A stretch of 64,000 bases of DNA, taken from the NCBI RefSeq assembly GCF_000296815.2, contig NZ_CAIT01000005.1, positions 558,001 to 622,000 of the forward strand, given 5' to 3'. The notes under the pieces are model-generated. The model worked only from the letters and a program-made list of their open reading frames with translations. It was not told the DNA's origin and made no database searches. The DNA is from Fibrisoma limi BUZ 3. GTDB lineage: Bacteria; Bacteroidota; Bacteroidia; Cytophagales; Spirosomataceae. Shown here one piece after another: positions 1 to 7,684 of the stretch (within the stretch, counting starts at the first letter, position 1; the number at the start of each line of letters is the position of its first letter). The translations under genes and the position numbers were made by a program.

Positions 1-419
1 CGCAGCACCGGCAGTTCGTCGGTCGAGAACTTGTTGATAATCGGGCGGTCGGCTTCGTCGGGCAACAGGTTAATAATCTGCTCTACTTTCCGTTGGGCAT
101 CCTGTTGCGCCAGGGTTGTATTCACCCCGTTTTTCAGTTGAATGACCACGATGGACGCACCCTCCTGCGAGGTAGACGTCATGCGGTCCAGGCCTTCCAG
201 TGACGACAAGGCGTCTTCAATACGCTTTGTTACGTTGGTTTCAACCTCATCGGCCGAAGCGCCCCGGTAGGTTGTCGCCACGCTGACCACGTTGGCTTCA
301 AACTTCGGCAACAAATTGTATGACAACTGCTGGTAGCTCAATGCACCGAACAGAATCAGTACAGTGAAGACCGTGAGAACCAGCAGCGGCCGTTTGACGG
401 CTATTTCGGATACAGACAT
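1..419 (-). CDS. RND efflux transporter permease, N-terminal part (runs off the window)
   Basis: Only the first 139 residues are present. The gene is read leftwards and leaves the window. The N-terminus (MSVSEIAVKRPLLVLTVF) is the classic start of AcrB/MdtB-like pumps: a short cytoplasmic amphipathic stretch, a first membrane helix, then a periplasmic part with the YRGASADEVE segment typical of the porter domain. These inner-membrane pumps use the proton gradient to export drugs or other small molecules through an adaptor and an outer-membrane channel. Both partners are encoded just upstream on the same strand. An inverted repeat fills the gap to the adaptor gene. The substrate cannot be told from this part. 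Confidence 0.93.
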   Translation of the reverse strand, partial: MSVSEIAVKRPLLVLTVFTVLILFGALSYQQLSYNLLPKFEANVVSVATTYRGASADEVETNVTKRIEDALSSLEGLDRMTSTSQEGASIVVIQLKNGVNTTLAQQDAQRKVEQIINLLPDEADRPIINKFSTDELPVL

Positions 420-433
420 GGTTTATAAAGAAT

Positions 434-523
434 GAAAGAGCGAATGAGTGAAAGGGCGGAGTTCAGGCGAGTGTAGAGAGGATTACTGATTGCTCAGGTA
501 ATCGTTCACTCGTTCGCTCTTTC
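434..523. repeat. Intergenic inverted repeat between adaptor and pump genes
   Basis: An 18-base arm at 434-451 (GAAAGAGCGAATGAGTGA) pairs with 506-523 with one mismatch. It occupies most of the 117-base gap between the adaptor stop and the pump start. No T-run follows, so a simple terminator is unlikely. It belongs with the other intra-operon inverted repeats of this window in architecture, not in sequence. Confidence 0.6.
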
Positions 524-536
524 ACACTATCGCTGT

Positions 537-1592
537 TTATTTTGTGATTTGCACAGGCTTGCCGTCGCTCAGGTTCAACTGACCAGTGGTGACCACCTGA
601 TCGCCGGCGGTCAGCCCCTCAAGGACTTCAATGGTGTCGCCAAATTCGCGGCCAACTTTAATCTTCCGCTGCTTCGCTACGTTTCCGTCGATCACGTACA
701 CGTAGGGATTCTTGATGCTTTCAACCAAAGCGACCCGCGGAATCTGTAGCGCTTTCTGGTTTGATTTCTGCGAGAAGTCAACGTTGACGAACGTACCGGC
801 TTTCAGGCCGTTGGCGTTGCCCACGGTGATTTCGACCGGGTAGTTGTGCTCGTCGGTACCCTGGGGGGCGATGTACGAAATCTGGCCGGTGAATACCTTG
901 CCCGGAAACACATCGGCCGACAGGCGAACCGACTGGCCTTTGCGCAGTTGATACACGTCGCTTTCGTTTACCAGTACGTTCACTTTCAGGCGATTCACAT
1001 CCAGCACCGTACCCAGCACCGTACCGGGAGATACGTATTCGCCCGGTTCAATGTCCTTCTTGACAATCTGCCCGCTGATCGGTGCTTTTACGTTGGCATC
1101 CTGAATCTGTTTCTTAATCTGCTCGGCCTGATTGACGGCATTTTCATAGTTGTATTTGGTCTCATTGACCTGAATTTCCGTCGTGGCATTGCCGGCCAGC
1201 AGCGTGTTATACCGGTTAACGTCCTTCTTCAGTTTTTCGATGTTCAACTGTGTCGCTTCCAGAGCCAGTTCTTTCAGTTTGTTGTCCAACTGAACCAGAA
1301 CCGCTCCCTGGCGTACCTGCGAGCCCAGATTAAAGCTCACGTTCGTAACCCGACCGGCCGTTGTGGCCGTAATGTTGGCCTCTTTGAAGGGGATCAGATT
1401 ACCGGTCTTGACCAGCTGCTGACTAACGGTTCCTTCTTCGACGCGGGTGGTGGTTACGGGAATGGCAACGTTCGTGTTGACCGGCTGCTTATTTTTCTCA
1501 TCAATGGTCTTCTTGTTGGATGCCAGCCGAAAGCCGATGAGCACAGTAACCGCCAACATGGCTGCGACAACGAGAATTGTTGACTTTTTCAT
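537..1592 (-). CDS. Efflux RND transporter periplasmic adaptor subunit (membrane fusion protein)
   Basis: A 351-residue HlyD/AcrA-type protein. Residues 1-25 form an N-terminal membrane anchor or signal. A barrel-sandwich hybrid half follows (TGNLIPFKEANITATTAG), then a coiled-coil hairpin at about 110-165, the second lipoyl half (VKAPISGQIVKKDIEPGEYV) and beta-barrel/membrane-proximal domains ending in EVLEGLTAGDQVVTTG. It bridges the inner-membrane pump and the TolC-like channel. It sits 20 bases downstream of the channel gene and 117 bases upstream of the pump gene, all on the minus strand, so one operon is likely. Length is usual for the family. Confidence 0.93.
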   Translation of the reverse strand: MKKSTILVVAAMLAVTVLIGFRLASNKKTIDEKNKQPVNTNVAIPVTTTRVEEGTVSQQLVKTGNLIPFKEANITATTAGRVTNVSFNLGSQVRQGAVLVQLDNKLKELALEATQLNIEKLKKDVNRYNTLLAGNATTEIQVNETKYNYENAVNQAEQIKKQIQDANVKAPISGQIVKKDIEPGEYVSPGTVLGTVLDVNRLKVNVLVNESDVYQLRKGQSVRLSADVFPGKVFTGQISYIAPQGTDEHNYPVEITVGNANGLKAGTFVNVDFSQKSNQKALQIPRVALVESIKNPYVYVIDGNVAKQRKIKVGREFGDTIEVLEGLTAGDQVVTTGQLNLSDGKPVQITK

Positions 1593-1612
1593 GGTGTTCT
1601 TCGGTTGTATTC

Positions 1613-2950
1613 TCAGAGTTGATTGTAAAAGCTTAATAAGGTGCCCTGCGATTGTTCTAAATCCAGCCGGGCCTGATACAGGTTAATCAGCGAATTGATG
1701 TAATTCGTCCGGGCCTGCTGGTATGAGTTGTCGGCGTTGATCAGGTCGGTCAGCGACTTGGTACCCTGCCGGTATTGCAGCGTAGTGACGTTGTAGACCT
1801 CCTGCGCCAGTTTCACGTTGCGGTCGTCGTTCTGTACGTTGGCCTGCGCCCGCTGAATCTGCGACTGCGCGTTGTTGAACTGAAGCCGGTAAGCGGCTGT
1901 GTTCAGGCGCTGCTGTTCTTCCTGCGACAGTAGGGTTAGCTTCTGCTGCTTGATCTGCGCATCCCGCTGTAAGCCGTCGAAAATGGGTACGTTCAGGCGG
2001 AGGCCGATGCTACCGAAACCGGCGAAATTACTGAAGGTGCGGTCCAGCGTCTGGGCACCTAAACTAACCGTACCGTAGTTCGCGGTGAAGCTCAACGTAG
2101 GCAGATACCCCGCCCGAATCCGTTGAAGCTGTAGCCGCTGCAACGCTAAATTTGTCTCGGCCTGCTGAAACGAAACCAGATTCTGGGCATCGAAAGCCGA
2201 CTGTTCAACCACTGGTAGCTGGGTGAGCAACGTAGTGTCCGTCAGCACCAGATTCTGGTCGGCCGGGAAGCCCATCTGGTACTTCAATCGGTTCAGCGCC
2301 AGATTCAGATCGTTTTCGGCCAGGCTCAACTGCGAACGCGTACTGTTCAGGTTAACCTCCGTCCGGGTGTAATCGACGGGCTGAATCACGCCGTTGTCGC
2401 GTTGCAGTTTCAGGATGTTCAACACCTGCTGCGTCCGTTCGAGGTTGTCGCGCAGGAGGGCAATCTGTTGCTGGGCCACAAAGACCTGGTAGTAATTGCT
2501 GGCGATGTTGTAAATGATGTCCTCGCGGGTTTGGCGGGTATTCAGGCTGGCCAGTTGCTGATTCGGTTTGTTGGCCTTGATGCCAATCAGCAAAGAGCGG
2601 TCATACAGCGTCTGAGATGCCTGCGCCGTCAGGTTGGTCTGGTACTTCTGACCGATCACGAACACCCGTGGCTCCGGGCCAAACACCCCGGCCGGTACGA
2701 TACTCTGCTGCAGCTTGACGTTGTTGAGCGACGTACCCGTTGCGCTTATCTGCGGCAGATACTGCCCGATTGCCTGACGCGCCTGTTCGTTGGCTGTTTC
2801 AACCTGATACTGAGCCAGCCGGACCGTCCCGAAATTCTGTAAGCCGTAGTCAATACAGTCTTTTAGCCGAAAGCTGGCCGGGGTCTGCGCCCAGCCGGAT
2901 AAGGGCCAAAGAAGTACGGCAAATAAGCCAAGTGCAATTTTACGTTTCAT
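1613..2950 (-). CDS. TolC-family outer membrane efflux protein
   Basis: A 445-residue outer-membrane factor with signal peptide MKRKIALGLFAVLLWPLSGWAQ. The body shows the duplicated OEP repeat of long helices, with phrases such as RLKDCIDYGLQNFGTVRLAQYQ and QEVYNVTTLQYRQGTKSLTDLINA, typical of TolC homologues. The open frame extends 13 codons further upstream, but the ATG at 2950 gives a clean signal peptide, and the extra codons overlap the operator palindromes, so 2950 is preferred. It is the first gene of the efflux operon and probably under control of the divergent-region MarR regulator through two operator copies at 2962-2990. Confidence 0.93.
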   Translation of the reverse strand: MKRKIALGLFAVLLWPLSGWAQTPASFRLKDCIDYGLQNFGTVRLAQYQVETANEQARQAIGQYLPQISATGTSLNNVKLQQSIVPAGVFGPEPRVFVIGQKYQTNLTAQASQTLYDRSLLIGIKANKPNQQLASLNTRQTREDIIYNIASNYYQVFVAQQQIALLRDNLERTQQVLNILKLQRDNGVIQPVDYTRTEVNLNSTRSQLSLAENDLNLALNRLKYQMGFPADQNLVLTDTTLLTQLPVVEQSAFDAQNLVSFQQAETNLALQRLQLQRIRAGYLPTLSFTANYGTVSLGAQTLDRTFSNFAGFGSIGLRLNVPIFDGLQRDAQIKQQKLTLLSQEEQQRLNTAAYRLQFNNAQSQIQRAQANVQNDDRNVKLAQEVYNVTTLQYRQGTKSLTDLINADNSYQQARTNYINSLINLYQARLDLEQSQGTLLSFYNQL

Positions 2951-2961
2951 AAATACAACAC

Positions 2962-2990
2962 GTTGACGTATCAACTGTAGATATATCAAC
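2962..2990 (-). promoter_or_regulatory. Two tandem MarR-type operators upstream of the efflux operon
   Basis: GTTGACGTATCAAC (2962-2975) and GTAGATATATCAAC (2977-2990) are near-copies of the perfect palindrome GTTGATATATCAAC found at the marR promoter. They lie 12 and 27 bases upstream of the chosen start of the outer-membrane factor. The shared GTTGA-N4-TCAAC pattern at both genes is seen directly. Binding by the adjacent MarR protein is inference. Confidence 0.65.
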
Positions 2991-3009
2991 GATTTGGTTA
3001 AAAAATATA

Positions 3010-3486
3010 TTATCCTTCGAGTAACGTCGTGATTTTTCGCAGTGTTTTCAGAAACGAGGCCAGTTCATCGGCCGAAAGCTGGTCGGTCAGTTGTTTGTCC
3101 ATCACCTCAGCGGTTTCAATTACTTTTTCAACAACCAGTTTTCCGGCGGGTGTCAGTTGGATCAGGTTCTTCCGGCGGTCGATGTCGTCGGCCACGATCC
3201 GGAGATAACCGTCGCGTTCCAACGTGCGAATGGAGCGCTGAATGCCCGATTTATCCTTCTGAAGCAAATTAGCTATCTCCTGTTGAGACAGGAGATAGTC
3301 GTCAGAAAAGTAGATGACAAAGAGTATTGGAAACTGTTCGATCTGCAATGTGAAGCCCAGACGAGTCAATTCGCGATTAGACTTCCGGGCCATCAAATGT
3401 CCGGCGTGGCTAATCATGAAAATGAACAAACGGCCCAATCGCTCGGAGAACTTTTCCTGTATGTCTGGTCTTTTCTCACTTACCAT
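3010..3486 (-). CDS. MarR family transcriptional regulator
   Basis: A 158-residue winged-helix protein. The N-terminal dimerisation helix is followed by a helix-turn-helix (LSQQEIANLLQKDKSGIQRS) and a wing with the typical DIDRRKNLIQLTPAGK segment, then the C-terminal dimerisation helices. MarR proteins usually repress a neighbouring efflux system and release DNA on binding small ligands. It lies just upstream of the efflux operon on the same strand, 59 bases from the chosen start of the first gene. A perfect 14-bp palindrome sits between its own -33 and -7 elements, pointing to autorepression. The ligand is unknown. Confidence 0.92.
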   Translation of the reverse strand: MVSEKRPDIQEKFSERLGRLFIFMISHAGHLMARKSNRELTRLGFTLQIEQFPILFVIYFSDDYLLSQQEIANLLQKDKSGIQRSIRTLERDGYLRIVADDIDRRKNLIQLTPAGKLVVEKVIETAEVMDKQLTDQLSADELASFLKTLRKITTLLEG

Positions 3487-3490
3487 GGTG

Positions 3491-3522
3491 CAAATGTATA
3501 TCCTGTTGATATATCAACCAAA
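3491..3522 (-). promoter_or_regulatory. marR promoter with embedded operator
   Basis: Read on the minus strand: TTTG (3522-3519), a 20-base spacer, then TACATTTG (3498-3491). This matches the Bacteroidota consensus TTTG/TAnnTTTG with ideal spacing. The perfect palindrome GTTGATATATCAAC (3505-3518) fills the start of the spacer, so a bound repressor would block sigma contact. The expected start of transcription falls within a few bases of the ATG at 3486, so the mRNA would be leaderless or nearly so. Confidence 0.6.
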
Positions 3523-3608
3523 TTTGGCAAGGAAAAGTTTGACCTGGCTTGTATAATAAATATGCAATTTACGGGCGCATTTTTACGTATGGGTGATTCC
3601 CGATCTGT

Positions 3609-4046
3609 CTAGCTACTGTGGTCGCTGACAATGACCCAGCGGTTCTTGATTTTTCGCCAGAGCAGCGTAAAATGGCCACCTGCATCCCCGATTTTGGGGC
3701 GGGTGAGGTGCCAGCGCCCGATGACATAGGCTACGTTGGGCGCGGGAAAATCCATCTGGAGGATGTCAAACTTCAACGTACCCATCGACGCCCGGTCGGG
3801 GTAGCGTTTTTTGTAGTTGGCGAGGGTGGCGTTGTAGCCGTAGGTGATACCTACCTTGCCCACGAACGTCAGGGAGTCCGATTGCCAGTAGCCGTTCATG
3901 AAGCGGTCTACCTTACCGGCGTTCCAGTCTTCGGTCTGGCGTTTCAGAATATCGAGGATGTTCCGACGATCGGCAGCAGTCTGTGCAAAGGCCGGAACCA
4001 GCATCAGTAATCCTCCCATCAAAAAGACGTAGCGAATGATTTTCAT
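3609..4046 (-). CDS. Secreted SnoaL/DUF4440-like protein
   Basis: 145 residues with a cleavable signal peptide (MKIIRYVFLMGGLLMLVPAFAQ). The mature part reads as a single NTF2-like/DUF4440 cone: a starting helix (ILDILKRQTEDWNAGKVDRF), a GYWQSDSLTFVG strand, and a closing sheet with GRWHLTRP and HFTLLWRKIKNRWVIVSDHSS. Members of this fold include isomerases and small-ligand-binding proteins, and many secreted Bacteroidota copies have no known substrate. It stands alone on the minus strand, divergent from the lipid-kinase pair. The fold call is fairly sure; the function is not known. Confidence 0.8.
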   Translation of the reverse strand: MKIIRYVFLMGGLLMLVPAFAQTAADRRNILDILKRQTEDWNAGKVDRFMNGYWQSDSLTFVGKVGITYGYNATLANYKKRYPDRASMGTLKFDILQMDFPAPNVAYVIGRWHLTRPKIGDAGGHFTLLWRKIKNRWVIVSDHSS

Positions 4047-4134
4047 TTTTTATGGCGAACTTTGTTTACAAGAATAAGTCATTTATTGATCAAACTGTTA
4101 TCGATTCGTCATCTGCTTTTGTCGCAATCCGGCC

Positions 4135-4272
4135 ATGATCGTGGCGACTACATACCTAATGAAGCGTATCCGGGATTTTTACAACGAGTATAAGCCGTAC
4201 ATCTTTTCCGATGGCTGGTACTACGTATTCATTGTCATTTTCATTATTCTGCTTTTTATCTTCTTCTCGTAG
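4135..4272 (+). CDS. Small single-pass membrane protein coupled to the lipid kinase
   Basis: A 45-codon frame: a short charged start (MKRIRDFYNEYKPY), then one hydrophobic helix of about 20 residues made almost only of F, I, V and L, ending in FFS. Its TAG stop at 4270-4272 overlaps the GTG start of the following lipid kinase by one base, the usual layout of translationally coupled genes. I do not recognise the family. The overlap and the coherent amphipathic-plus-membrane design argue that it is real. It could help the soluble lipid kinase reach the membrane, but that is only inference. An inner ATG (MKRIR, 4159) is an alternative start. Confidence 0.6.
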   Translation: MIVATTYLMKRIRDFYNEYKPYIFSDGWYYVFIVIFIILLFIFFS

Positions 4273-5147
4273 TGGCTTCACCTGCTGTTCTGGCAATTAT
4301 CAATCCGCTGTCGGGCACGGCGTCCCCGGCGGTCAAAACCCGGCTTCATGATTATTTTCTGCGTCAGGCCGAAGCGCTTGACTACGCGCCCGAAGCCGTC
4401 ATGACCGAGTACCCCGGTCACGCGACCGAGCTGGCGAAGGCGGCCATTCAGCGGGGTGTCACCCGGGTGTTGGCCATCGGTGGCGACGGTACGGTCAACG
4501 AAACGGCGCGGGCATTGCGGCAATCCGGTACGGCGCTGGGCATTGTACCGATCGGGTCAGGGAATGGACTGGCCCGGCACCTGAAAATTCCCCTGAATCC
4601 AACCCAGGCCATCGACAAAGCCCTGAAAGGCCGACCAGTAGTCATCGACAGCGGCCTTATCAACGAGCACCCATTTTTCTGTACGGCCGGGCTCGGCTTT
4701 GAAGCCTACGTAGCGCACCTGTTTGCCCAACAGCCCGTACGGGGGTTGCCAACCTACATCCGGACCGCCTACCAGGCGTTCTGGCGCTATAAGCCGGGAC
4801 GGTACGTACTGGACGGAGAGGAGAAAGCGCTCTTTTCGCTAACGTTCGCCAATGCGGGGCAGTTTGGAAACGGCGTCTGGGTGGCACCCACCGCCAACAT
4901 TGCCGACGGCCGACTCGAACAGTGCGAAGTAAGCCCATTTCCCAAACACCTCGCGGGGCTGCTGACGTGGCGCTTGTTTAACCGGAGCATCAACCGATCG
5001 GCCTACTGGTCGGGGCGACCCGTAACCACCGCGACGGTGCAGGCCGACGAACCGCTGCTGATCCACGCCGACGGCGAACCGCTGACGGTCCCCACCGGTC
5101 GGGTTGAGGTACGAGTACTGCCAGGCAGTTCGCTGGTGTTGTTGTGA
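4272..5147 (+). CDS. Diacylglycerol kinase family lipid kinase (YegS/DgkB-like)
   Basis: 291 residues from a GTG start that overlaps the stop of the small membrane gene. The catalytic DAGK domain is plain: NPLSGTASPAVK near the start, the nucleotide-binding GGDGTVNE loop at about residues 75-82, and PIGSGNGLARHL at about 96-107. The C-terminal beta-sandwich has a NAGQFGNGVWVAPTANIADG segment and ends with DGEP, as in YegS and sphingosine-kinase relatives. Such enzymes phosphorylate diacylglycerol or other lipids with ATP at the inner face of the membrane. The exact lipid is not clear. Confidence 0.92.
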   Translation: MASPAVLAIINPLSGTASPAVKTRLHDYFLRQAEALDYAPEAVMTEYPGHATELAKAAIQRGVTRVLAIGGDGTVNETARALRQSGTALGIVPIGSGNGLARHLKIPLNPTQAIDKALKGRPVVIDSGLINEHPFFCTAGLGFEAYVAHLFAQQPVRGLPTYIRTAYQAFWRYKPGRYVLDGEEKALFSLTFANAGQFGNGVWVAPTANIADGRLEQCEVSPFPKHLAGLLTWRLFNRSINRSAYWSGRPVTTATVQADEPLLIHADGEPLTVPTGRVEVRVLPGSSLVLL

Positions 5148-5190
5148 AGGGATGGGGATAATGGGTGTAAGGTGTAGGACCGTTTTAAGG

Positions 5191-5736
5191 TCAGCGCTTT
5201 CTGTTTATCAAAATTGTGATTGTCACTACGTAGATTCCAGCAATTGCAAACGGGATGGCAACAAACCGGTGTTGAGGCAATACGTACCAAAGCGCCAGCA
5301 CAATAATGGTTCTTGCAACGGCGTGAAAAATGCCAATCCAATGGTCAATGATCCAGCTCAGGGGTAGCCACATTAATCCCGTCAGGATTCCTACGGTGAG
5401 AGGCAATGACGAGTAATCTACCAAAAAGAATGGAATGGCGATGGAATAAACCAGGAAGGCTTGACCTACGGTGTAGAAGAAAAGGGTATCAAAGGTGTTC
5501 CTGGGTTTGCGCTTATCAAGAAAGTTCTCACCAGTGAATTTTGATATAAACATGCCCAGATACACAATACTTCCTGTGGCAATAAAGAGTACCCAGACCT
5601 TACCTATAGGCGATAAGAACAAACCCGCAACGCCAACTATAAGCCAGGCCAATAATCCAGCGATTGGTGTAGCCAACAATTTTTGCTCTTTAAACGCCTG
5701 CTTTTGCTCCTCAAGAGACCTGACAAGTTGTGTCAT
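5191..5736 (-). CDS. Multi-pass membrane protein of unknown function (possibly DUF7010-like)
   Basis: 181 residues. A polar, coiled N-terminus (EEQKQAFKEQKLLATPIAG) leads into about six hydrophobic helices, with a central KPRNTFDTLFFYTVGQAFL turn and WLPLSWIIDHWIGIFHAVAR. The pattern resembles the DUF7010 family, which I recall only loosely. It is the third gene of the AT-rich minus-strand run. Its start lies only about 11 bases after the end of an attC-like hairpin, as expected of a gene cassette. No attC-like structure follows its stop, so the array seems cut off there. No function can be given. Confidence 0.7.
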   Translation of the reverse strand: MTQLVRSLEEQKQAFKEQKLLATPIAGLLAWLIVGVAGLFLSPIGKVWVLFIATGSIVYLGMFISKFTGENFLDKRKPRNTFDTLFFYTVGQAFLVYSIAIPFFLVDYSSLPLTVGILTGLMWLPLSWIIDHWIGIFHAVARTIIVLALWYVLPQHRFVAIPFAIAGIYVVTITILINRKR

Positions 5737-5746
5737 AACAAACTTT

Positions 5747-5940
5747 CAACGAACAGGGCTTGCCGCAGGGCTGGTATTTTATAACTGTCTGCCCGGCAAC
5801 TGAAGCCAATTAAAAAACTGAAGTTTAAGTTAACAACTAAAAGCTAAATAGAATTCGGTCAAGCCCGATATTCGCTGATAGTAGTACAACTGTCGATTGT
5901 TACTACGTCTGCCAGCCTTGCGGCAAACCTTTTGTTGGCT
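5747..5940 (-). repeat. attC-like long inverted repeat downstream of the DinB-like gene
   Basis: The arm 5747-5774 (starting CAACGAACAGGGCTTGCCGC) pairs imperfectly with 5912-5940 (ending GTTGGCT), with one-base offsets and a spacer of about 137 bases. Read on the minus strand the structure begins AGCCAAC right after the upstream gene and ends GTTGAAA just before the next gene. These ends are close to, but not a strict match for, the integron core pair RYYYAAC/GTTRRRY. It is longer than most attC sites. Confidence 0.45.
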
Positions 5941-5946
5941 GCAGAT

Positions 5947-6561
5947 TTATTTTGGAAACTTTGGATTATCTTTAATTTTCCTTATTTGTTTTAAATGTCT
6001 ATCTGAGTGTCCAAAATGAACAACCATTAATGCATGTATACTTCTTCTTTTTTCATCTCCCCATCTGTATGTGTAATGAGCCTTTAAGTCATACGTGGTA
6101 TTTTTGATAAAATCAATGATATGATTTCTACCGAATAGGAAGAAAGTAAGATTGTCGCTCCCTTTCATAAAACCTAACGGCTCAGCATTCCATTCGGCTT
6201 TGTGAGGACTTGGGTCATTCATCCAATTTATATAAGAAGTGTCTGGCAAAGAGATACTATCAAGCTGTGGTTCAGGTGTACTGCTTAGCATGATGTCAGC
6301 TTCTTGGGCGAAAATCCTTTCATACAGTCCTAAATGTTCAAGTACTTGTCCAATCGTCCATTTTGTAGAGTCTTCTTTAAAAGCCCATTGTTCTGAAGTT
6401 AAGCTTTTTGTCTGATTTATAATTTCGAGTTTCGTTCTTTCAAGGTTATCAATTAAGAATTTACGGTCTGCTTCTGTCCAAATACTTTTTGTCTGGCTAT
6501 AGCAAGTTGATGTTGCTAATAGTATTAATGATGAAAATAGTAGTTGGTAAAGTTTGGTCAT
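5947..6561 (-). CDS. Secreted DinB-like protein
   Basis: 204 residues from ATG 6561, chosen because it opens a good signal peptide (MTKLYQLLFSSLILLATSTCYSQ); the frame stays open 25 codons further up but those fall in the repeat. The mature part fits the DinB/YfiT four-helix bundle: an LIDNLERTKLEIINQTKSLT helix, WTIGQVLEHLGLYE, and a late VVHFGHSDRHLKQI helix, giving the three-histidine metal site (H in EHLG, H in HFGH, H in DRH). Thiol-dependent transferases and hydrolases occur in this fold. The gene is AT-rich, unlike its chromosomal surroundings, and bounded on both sides by attC-like hairpins. Confidence 0.8.
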   Translation of the reverse strand: MTKLYQLLFSSLILLATSTCYSQTKSIWTEADRKFLIDNLERTKLEIINQTKSLTSEQWAFKEDSTKWTIGQVLEHLGLYERIFAQEADIMLSSTPEPQLDSISLPDTSYINWMNDPSPHKAEWNAEPLGFMKGSDNLTFFLFGRNHIIDFIKNTTYDLKAHYTYRWGDEKRRSIHALMVVHFGHSDRHLKQIRKIKDNPKFPK

Positions 6562-6602
6562 ACTGAAATGATTTAAGCAGTAAGTGTCTCTAAAAATTTG
6601 CA

Positions 6603-6733
6603 GCCAACGTGGAAAGCATTTGCGAAGGCATGGCATTTACTTGCTTCACCTTCATTTACTTTCTGTTATTGAATAAAGATATAGCGTTTAAGTTATTGTT
6701 CGAAAGCCATGCTTTTGTAAATGCCATGTTAGC
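6603..6733 (-). repeat. attC-like inverted repeat between methyltransferase and DinB genes
   Basis: The arm 6603-6640 (GCCAACGTGG...GGCATGGCATTTAC) pairs with 6701-6733 (CGAAAGCCATGC...GCCATGTTAGC) over about 30 bases with one four-base bulge. The spacer is about 60 bases. On the minus strand the outer ends read GCTAAC and GTTGGC, as in the R''/R' ends of an integron attC site. The element exactly fills the gap between two genes of foreign base composition. Confidence 0.55.
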
Positions 6734-6749
6734 GGATCGGCTTTTATTG

Positions 6750-7487
6750 TTATGCTATGGTATTTCTTTTCACAGCCCTGATACACATAAACGCTGGAAA
6801 TTCGTTCAGTTCTTTATAATGTCTTGGATCTAACCGTTCAAATTCTATTGTTGGTTTAGGTTCAACTAATTTGTCGATGTAAAAACCATTGTCTGTTAGT
6901 GGTGTTATACACTTGTTTAATGGTCTTCTAAAGCTATTGACTTCTATGGGTCGTCCAAAACCTTTCCAGGTGCACCTCACATTTTCGACTTCGAAGTATT
7001 TTTTTGATTTAAAGAAATTAAACTCATAAAATGGATGTTCAATAGATATTACTACTATTCCCTTATCTCTTAATACTCTATAAAATTCTTTAATTGTAAC
7101 AGTCCAATCTTCAATATAGTGCAATGCTAATGCACAAAGCACTATGTCACAGGAATTATCCTCTATCATTTCAAAAGGAGTAGACAAGTCGTGAACAAAA
7201 AACTCTATTTGGTTATTGTTTCTCCTATTTGCTAACTCTACCATTTTAGGACTAATATCAAAACCTTTTACAAGTGCCCCTTTACTTACTAAGATTTCAG
7301 CATATTTTCCTGGCCCACAAGCTGCATCAAGGATTATTTTGCCGTCAACGTCTGATAGCAACTCAAGTGTGTTTGGTCTGTCATAGTAAGCGTTGTGAGG
7401 CTTATGATCAATAAGCTCATTATACTTCTCTGCCATTACTTCATAAGCAGAAATTATGTTTTCTTTTATCGTTTTGTCTATTGTCAC
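6750..7487 (-). CDS. Class I SAM-dependent methyltransferase
   Basis: 245 residues from a GTG start. Motif I is clear (ILDAACGPGKYAEIL, about residues 51-65), followed by the acidic strand end (VKGFDISPKMVELA) and the post-I and motif IV region (SCDIVLCALALHYIEDW). This is the Methyltransf_11/25 core of small-molecule and ubiquinone/biotin-type methyltransferases. The C-terminal third (VRCTWKGFGRPIEVNSFRR) carries substrate contacts of unknown specificity. The gene is strongly AT-rich. GTTAGCGG lies just upstream and again, inverted, just downstream, so the whole gene looks like a mobile cassette unit. Confidence 0.88.
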   Translation of the reverse strand: MTIDKTIKENIISAYEVMAEKYNELIDHKPHNAYYDRPNTLELLSDVDGKIILDAACGPGKYAEILVSKGALVKGFDISPKMVELANRRNNNQIEFFVHDLSTPFEMIEDNSCDIVLCALALHYIEDWTVTIKEFYRVLRDKGIVVISIEHPFYEFNFFKSKKYFEVENVRCTWKGFGRPIEVNSFRRPLNKCITPLTDNGFYIDKLVEPKPTIEFERLDPRHYKELNEFPAFMCIRAVKRNTIA

Positions 7488-7506
7488 GATGTCCGGATTA
7501 AGCTGA

Positions 7507-7514
7507 CCGCTAAC
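7507..7514 (-). other. GTTAGCGG core-like site upstream of the methyltransferase
   Basis: CCGCTAAC on the plus strand, so GTTAGCGG read with the cassette genes. The inverted copy is at 6728-6735, at the far end of the methyltransferase unit. In integrons a GTTRRRY core precedes each cassette gene. Here it could be the right half of an attI or of a lost attC. The match is short and needs comparison with related genomes. Confidence 0.35.
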
Positions 7515-7684
7515 TCATAAATATACGCACTTTTTGTGCATCTGGGTAAATTTACTAAAAAGCTGATACCGAGTAAGTAGTGTCTAGCATGAACTCATTT
7601 TAAGTGTTTGATATACAATTGGTTATGTATATTTAAGTGAATGCATTGTGGTATTACCCGAACAATACAGTATGCGCGTAACAA

